NCBI GenBank assembly: GCA_003557545.1
Contig: PWOD01000111.1
Coordinates: 1-11,424, forward strand
Length of the DNA stretch: 11,424 nt
Reading direction: 5' to 3'
From: a bacterium
Lineage (GTDB): Bacteria > T1Sed10-126
A program made the translations under genes and the position numbers. Under the pieces are notes generated by a model. It saw only the letters and a program-made list of their open reading frames with translations. It was not told the origin of the DNA and did not search any database. Every line of letters starts with the position of its first letter. The first letter of the stretch is position 1. Positions 7,671 through 11,424 of the stretch are shown one piece after another.

Positions 7671-9268
7671 AAAGCTAAAAATTTAAGCGCCTCACGCGCA
7701 ACTCTTTTATCCTCGATCAAATCGAAAAACTGCTCCGCATTACGCGGACGAGTGACAAACAGTTTAGAAGCTCGACGAGCACCAATACCGGGAACAGCCT
7801 GCAGCTGTTTAAGGCTTGCCCGATCAAAATAAAGAGGTGTTTCTACCGCGGTTAAACTACGGTACCCATGTTCAGTTATTTTTAAATCATAAAACTTATC
7901 CAGTTCCAGAGGATACCTGACTCCGACTAATAGCGGATAACTGCCAAACTGACGACCAAAACTAATATCTCCCTCATGTTTTTCGATTAGCAGATCTTTA
8001 ATAACAGTTCCCCGGGGAAAGATCCGTTTAAGTAAGGGCTGATCGATCTGCTCTCTAACCTGCTGTTTAAACTTTTTAAACAGCTGCGGATCAGGAGTAT
8101 CAAACTGTTTACGGTGGGATAGAACCTGACGAATGTTTATCCTCCGTAGCCACAGATCATCATCTAGCAACTCCTTCAAAAATTTCAAATTTAACCGATA
8201 GGTTTCAGCTGTCTCGCCCGTTAAACCAGCAATAAAATTAAGTCCAGGCAGCAGACGAGGCATCCCATTATCTCCCCTATCTCTACCGTATTTATTGGTC
8301 AGCTCTACCGCAAACTTAACCTCTTCAGCTGTAGCATTAAGATTGTTCTGGTCTATCACCACGGGGTCGGCTGATTCCATACCGAAAGCCAACACATTAC
8401 CCGCTGTAGTATGTTTAACTAAAATCTCCATAATCTCAGCTGATGGTCGAGGATGAGCAGCGATAATAGCAGGATTGGCATTATCCACATGTAAAGTCTT
8501 AATTTCAGGACAACTCTGAGTAATACCCTCAAATAAATTTCTTAATCTGTCAGGCGCAGGAGCTGGCCGTTCAGACTTTCCCAACTCCTCACAACAATAA
8601 CTAAATATACAGGATTGTCCACCAATTCTAAAATGTCTTATACCCTGCTGATAAAGGCCCCGAATTTCACGAACAACTGATTCTGGAGAGCGAAACCGGG
8701 GAGTTCCATAAGCCGGTTCAGAACAGAAAGAACATCCCCCTGTGAAATATCTCACACAGCCGTGGTAAAGACTTATTTCAGCCAGCAAACGATCCGGAGC
8801 GCGGGCATGCTGATGAACAATTTTAGTCCCGGCCTGGAGCCAGTTCTCAAGTTCCTCTGATGAAGCCACTCTATCCTGTGGAGTGGCAGTAAGAAAATCA
8901 AAAAAATAGGCACTGAGATCTGCTTTTACAGTCTTCACCCTTGATTGTAACCGGGGAAGATCAGCCAGTGGACCACCGACAAAAACTTCAGGATACCGGT
9001 CGAGAACCTGATTGGCCTCAGCCAAACTGAGAGGTCGATCCAAGAGATAATTACCGGGGACAGTAACCCCCCCATAGAGCAAAACAAGGTCAGCTGCCGG
9101 CCGAATTCCAGCACGATACTGACTGACTGTTATATATTTATAAGGGAGACCTGAAAGTTCACAAACTCCAACCAGTTTGCGAGGTTCAGGAGCCAGGTAT
9201 GGAGGCACACCCAGCAGGCCGGGTTCATCAACAAATCCATCTAAAATTAATACCTGCAGTTGGGCCAC
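7667..9268 (-). CDS. Radical SAM protein with C-terminal helix-hairpin-helix (COG1031-like)
   Basis: This 533-aa protein has the N-terminal pattern LDGFVDEPGLLGVPPYLAPE (about 9-28) typical of the COG1031 group of radical SAM proteins, best represented in archaea. The iron-sulphur cysteines are C171, C179 and C182. Their spacing is C-x7-C-x2-C rather than the usual C-x3-C-x2-C, as expected for this group. A GMESAD motif occurs near 296-301. The C-terminal region (about 484-530) contains AVPGIGARRASKL, a helix-hairpin-helix that could bind nucleic acid. Extra cysteines lie at 220, 225 and 226. It starts at GTG (9268), with GGAG eight bases upstream. No substrate is known for this group. It lies 46 bp downstream of the dehydrogenase and may share its transcript. 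Confidence 0.82.
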   Translation of the reverse strand: MAQLQVLILDGFVDEPGLLGVPPYLAPEPRKLVGVCELSGLPYKYITVSQYRAGIRPAADLVLLYGGVTVPGNYLLDRPLSLAEANQVLDRYPEVFVGGPLADLPRLQSRVKTVKADLSAYFFDFLTATPQDRVASSEELENWLQAGTKIVHQHARAPDRLLAEISLYHGCVRYFTGGCSFCSEPAYGTPRFRSPESVVREIRGLYQQGIRHFRIGGQSCIFSYCCEELGKSERPAPAPDRLRNLFEGITQSCPEIKTLHVDNANPAIIAAHPRPSAEIMEILVKHTTAGNVLAFGMESADPVVIDQNNLNATAEEVKFAVELTNKYGRDRGDNGMPRLLPGLNFIAGLTGETAETYRLNLKFLKELLDDDLWLRRINIRQVLSHRKQFDTPDPQLFKKFKQQVREQIDQPLLKRIFPRGTVIKDLLIEKHEGDISFGRQFGSYPLLVGVRYPLELDKFYDLKITEHGYRSLTAVETPLYFDRASLKQLQAVPGIGARRASKLFVTRPRNAEQFFDLIEDKRVAREALKFLAF

Positions 9269-9314
9269 ACCCCTAACTCCGAGAGAGTAAAATTTTTTTG
9301 CTTCTTATTTACTA

Positions 9315-10337
9315 TCAGCTACTGGTTATAAGATTCAGTGGTGAACCTTTTAAAAACTGTTTTATATTCTCAACTGTAGTGCTCAGAATACGCTCAACTG
9401 CTTCCCGGCTATTATAGGCAAGATGGGGAGTAAAAATTACATTATCCATTTTCAACAACTGGTTGTTCTGAAGTAACTGCTGAAGCTTTTTGCGGGGAAA
9501 ATCCTTATCAATAATACTCGGCTCTTCAAGAATTAAATCTTCTCCTTCTATTACGTCAAGCGCAGCCCCACCCAGCTTACCCTGCTTGAGCTGTACCAAC
9601 AGTGCTTCGGTATCAATTAAGCCGCCCCGGGCAGTATTAACGATAATAGCATCGTCCGAACAAAGCTCAAGTTCCCTAGCTCCCAGTAAATGTTCGGTCG
9701 CCTCGGTGAGAGGACAATGCAGACTAATAATCTGTGAGCATTTTAACAGCTCATCCAGCTCGACATAATCGAACCCCAGAAGTTCGGCGATAAAACTCTC
9801 CTGGTGGATATCATAAGCTACCACGTTCATACCAAATCCCCGGGCCATTTTAATCACATGTTTCCCAATATGTCCGGTTCCAATAACACCCAGGGTTTTT
9901 CCCCGCAGATCAAATCCCCTGATATCATTAAAATTATATTCCCCTCGTTGTGTTTTCACGACAACCTGATGAATCTTTCGTGAGAGGGCAAGGATCAGAG
10001 CAAAACTATGTTCTGCTACGGTATTATCGCCATAGGTCGGGACATTTGTTACTGTAATTCCATTTTCCTCACAATAATCAAGATCGATATGATCATAACC
10101 GGTTGACCGTGTGGCAATCAACCTGAGATTAGGCCAGTTGGACAACTCCGCTGCCGAACAATCTGATCGGATAAATGTCGACAGCACCGAAGTCTGCTGT
10201 TTTATCTGTTCAGGTAACATATCAACGGTCGAACTGTGAAAAGAAAGCTTAAACTCACAGTTCTCAGTTTTAGCGGTAATATAATCTTCCTGCCACTGTT
10301 CAACCATCTCCACTATTACGGCATTTTCTGGCATCAT
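9315..10337 (-). CDS. D-isomer-specific 2-hydroxyacid dehydrogenase (D-lactate dehydrogenase-like)
   Basis: The roughly 340-aa cytoplasmic enzyme reduces a 2-keto acid to a D-2-hydroxy acid with NAD(P)H, or the reverse. The Rossmann domain shows GTGHIG (153-158) followed by Asp176, favouring NAD over NADP. Catalytic residues are Arg237 in NTARGG, Glu264 in LDVIEGE and His305 in TPHLAY. The segment TVAEHSFALILALSRKIH is typical of the D-lactate dehydrogenase branch, but the exact substrate cannot be read from the sequence. Possible starts are GTG at 10343, ATG at 10337 and ATG at 10334. I chose 10337 as the first ATG. GGGTGA lies just upstream, inside a palindrome described separately. It is between the Lrp-family gene (about 90 bp upstream) and the radical SAM gene (46 bp downstream). 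Confidence 0.9.
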   Translation of the reverse strand: MMPENAVIVEMVEQWQEDYITAKTENCEFKLSFHSSTVDMLPEQIKQQTSVLSTFIRSDCSAAELSNWPNLRLIATRSTGYDHIDLDYCEENGITVTNVPTYGDNTVAEHSFALILALSRKIHQVVVKTQRGEYNFNDIRGFDLRGKTLGVIGTGHIGKHVIKMARGFGMNVVAYDIHQESFIAELLGFDYVELDELLKCSQIISLHCPLTEATEHLLGARELELCSDDAIIVNTARGGLIDTEALLVQLKQGKLGGAALDVIEGEDLILEEPSIIDKDFPRKKLQQLLQNNQLLKMDNVIFTPHLAYNSREAVERILSTTVENIKQFLKGSPLNLITSS

Positions 10338-10353
10338 TTTCACCCGGTGAAAA
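10337..10353. promoter_or_regulatory. 17-bp perfect palindrome over the dehydrogenase RBS/start
   Basis: TTTTCACC-C-GGTGAAAA is a perfect inverted repeat with eight-base arms. On the minus strand it contains the GGGTGA ribosome binding site and reaches the first ATG. It could be an operator for the adjacent Lrp-family regulator. In RNA it could instead form a seven-pair hairpin with a CGG loop that hides the ribosome binding site. The sequence alone does not distinguish these. Confidence 0.5.
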
Positions 10354-10429
10354 AAAGGTTTAATTCTGCTTGTTTATTTTAAAAGCTCCCTGGAAAAGAT
10401 CACGCTGGTATTGCCACTATAAAAATCAA

Positions 10430-10897
10430 TCAGTTATCAGCTGACCCCGATTCAAGTGGTAAAGCTGCATTTTCTCGGAAAGTATTCAAAACAATCGAAG
10501 TATTTGTCGCCAGGATGGCCGGATCTCCCTGAAGTTCTTTGATTATCGAATTCATCTGTTCACGGTCATGGAAACGTCCTATGGCAAGAATATCGTAATT
10601 ACCGGTGATCTCATATATTTCAGAAAGATATGGATGTTTTTTTAACTGTTCAAGAGCTTCCTGAATACGATCTCCCTGAACTTTGAAGCGGGTTATGGCA
10701 TTGTAATTATAGCCGATTTTATCGTAATCAATATCGGCGGTTATCCCCCTGAGAATCTTCTCATCCTGAAGCCGTTCAAGCCGTTTGCCAATTGTCGTTG
10801 CCGACACACCAAACTTATCAGCAAGCTCACGCAGAGACTGCCTGCCATCTCTCCTCAACTCAGCGAGAATTCGACTGGAAAGACGTTTATATGTCAT
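10430..10897 (-). CDS. Lrp/AsnC-family transcriptional regulator
   Basis: The 155-aa protein has an N-terminal winged helix-turn-helix (about 5-60, with SLRELADKFGVSATTIGKRLERL at 21-43). A RAM ligand-binding/oligomerisation domain (about 65-142) follows, including ITGNYDILAIG (97-107). Lrp/AsnC proteins sense amino acids and usually regulate amino-acid metabolism and transport. The start ATG at 10897 gives the typical family N-terminus and has GGTGG six bases upstream. A TTG at 10930 and an ATG at 10918 would add 11 or 7 atypical residues (MPNKMISWWFT) and are rejected. It begins 37 bp after tRNA-Leu with no promoter or terminator between, so it may be read from the tRNA promoter. The dehydrogenase downstream is a plausible target. 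Confidence 0.9.
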   Translation of the reverse strand: MTYKRLSSRILAELRRDGRQSLRELADKFGVSATTIGKRLERLQDEKILRGITADIDYDKIGYNYNAITRFKVQGDRIQEALEQLKKHPYLSEIYEITGNYDILAIGRFHDREQMNSIIKELQGDPAILATNTSIVLNTFRENAALPLESGSADN

Positions 10898-10934
10898 GGT
10901 AAACCACCAACTAATCATTTTATTCGGCAATTAA

Positions 10935-11019
10935 TGCCCGGGGCGAGATTTGAACTCGCACGGGTTATTCACCCACATGGCCCTCAACCATGCGCGTCTG
11001 CCGGTTCCGCCACCCGGGC
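10935..11019 (-). tRNA. tRNA-Leu (anticodon GAG)
   Basis: An 85-nt class II tRNA can be folded by hand. It has an acceptor of GCCCGGG paired with CCCGGGC, a D arm GCG/CGC with GAACCGGCAGA loop, and an anticodon stem CATGG/CCATG with loop TTGAGGG (anticodon GAG). The long variable arm (GGGT/ACCC) and T arm GCGAG-TTCAAAT-CTCGC complete it. The discriminator is A and CCA is not encoded. The GAG anticodon with the long variable arm identifies leucine (CUC/CUU codons). Confidence 0.95.
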
Positions 11020-11028
11020 TGAAAAGAT

Positions 11029-11057
11029 ATTATATCGGAGTCCAAAGAATTTTTCAA
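11029..11057 (-). promoter_or_regulatory. Strong promoter for tRNA-Leu
   Basis: On the minus strand TTGAAA (11052-11057) and a perfect TATAAT (11029-11034) are separated by exactly 17 bases. The start site would be near 11022, only a few bases before the mature tRNA 5' end. This fits a stable-RNA promoter. No terminator is seen before the lrp-like gene. Confidence 0.8.
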
Positions 11058-11218
11058 ATCAAAACAACCAGCAAAAATTTTCTGTGATTAAAATTAATTA
11101 ACGCTGGTAATAAGGGGAGTCCGGTCAGTAAAAATAAACATCAAACCGGTAAACTATAGGTTATCCTAAAAAAATTAGCTACTAAAAACAGTCAAATGAA
11201 TAGCAAACTAAAATCACT

Positions 11219-11424
11219 TTACCGAATAATTGTCAGCGTTGAACTGCTGCTACTCCCGGAACCAGTTATCAGGTAGATATAGGTGCCGGAGGAGATAGAC
11301 GGCTCCCAACTGGCTATTCGATCACTATTTACTGACAGATCACGGCTGACCAACCGCCGGCCATGCACGTTGTAGATCTCCAATCGAACCACCTCACCAT
11401 AACCCTGTGGAACATAAAACTCCA
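11219..11424 (-). CDS. Secreted/surface protein, C-terminal T9SS/FlgD-like sorting domain (partial)
   Basis: Only the last 67 codons are in the window. The translation begins EFYVPQGYGEVVRLEIYNVH, continues with GRRLVSRDL and WEPSISSGTYIYLITG, and ends STLTIIR before TAA. This follows the pattern of the FlgD Ig-like or type IX secretion C-terminal sorting domains: F.VP...G.V.L.IYNV.GR.V, then W.......SGTYIY.I......S..LTIIR. Such domains are C-terminal modules of large secreted or surface-attached proteins. The rest of the protein and its activity are outside the window. A run of serines (GSGSSSSS) precedes the last strand. The following 160 bp contain no clear terminator, only a weak TTAG/CTAA stem before a T run near 11165-11183. 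Confidence 0.75.
   Translation of the reverse strand, partial: EFYVPQGYGEVVRLEIYNVHGRRLVSRDLSVNSDRIASWEPSISSGTYIYLITGSGSSSSSTLTIIR

Noticed and set aside
10898-10930. TTG start extending the Lrp-family protein by 11 residues
   Set aside because: The extension (MPNKMISWWFT) is atypical, and 10897 has a better ribosome binding site and the normal family N-terminus.
11058-11218. Possible terminator or small gene downstream of the surface protein
   Set aside because: Only a four-pair AT-rich stem before a T run is seen, and the one short plus-strand ORF (about 26 codons) has no support.

Overview
The window looks like a bacterial chromosome segment of moderate GC (mid-40s by eye) with strong GGAGG-type ribosome binding sites, sigma-70-like promoters, and frequent GTG starts. 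The best guess is an anaerobic, deep-branching Firmicutes-type lineage such as Halanaerobiales. This rests on three things: an FtsA/PilM-like ATPase with a long C-terminal extension of the kind seen in clostridia-like genomes, a radical SAM protein of a family best known from archaea and some anaerobes, and a fairly short IF-2 N-terminus. Two features pull the other way, towards the FCB group: a type IX secretion/FlgD-like C-terminal domain at the right edge, and the bare rimP-nusA-infB order. The strong Shine-Dalgarno sites and TTGAAA/TATAAT promoter argue against Bacteroidetes proper. The placement is inference only.

Layout: nearly everything is on the minus strand. From the right, the window opens with the last 67 codons of a probable secreted or surface protein (11219-11424). 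Next comes a well-formed promoter, a tRNA-Leu(GAG), and 37 bases later an Lrp/AsnC-family regulator. A D-2-hydroxyacid dehydrogenase follows, with a 17-bp perfect palindrome across its ribosome binding site and start codon, then a radical SAM protein of the COG1031 type with a C-terminal helix-hairpin-helix. These could be one transcription unit starting at the tRNA promoter. The only clear plus-strand gene (6702-7670) is a degenerate membrane-anchored glycosyltransferase-like protein, convergent with the radical SAM gene and overlapping its stop codon.

A ~300-bp AT-rich intergenic region with three copies of a 12-bp motif separates the glycosyltransferase from a tight minus-strand operon. 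That operon encodes a HIT-family hydrolase, a 3-methyladenine DNA glycosylase (AAG family), a stand-alone Smr domain, and the FtsA-like ATPase. Gaps are 18 bp or less, with one 26-bp overlap. It combines nucleotide and DNA maintenance functions with a filament- or division-related ATPase.

After a 227-bp gap holding a good extended -10 promoter comes the transcription/translation cluster rimP-nusA-infB, whose infB runs off the left edge. The ylxR and ylxQ genes that lie between nusA and infB in Bacillus are absent. I see no CRISPR array, insertion sequence, rRNA or phage module.
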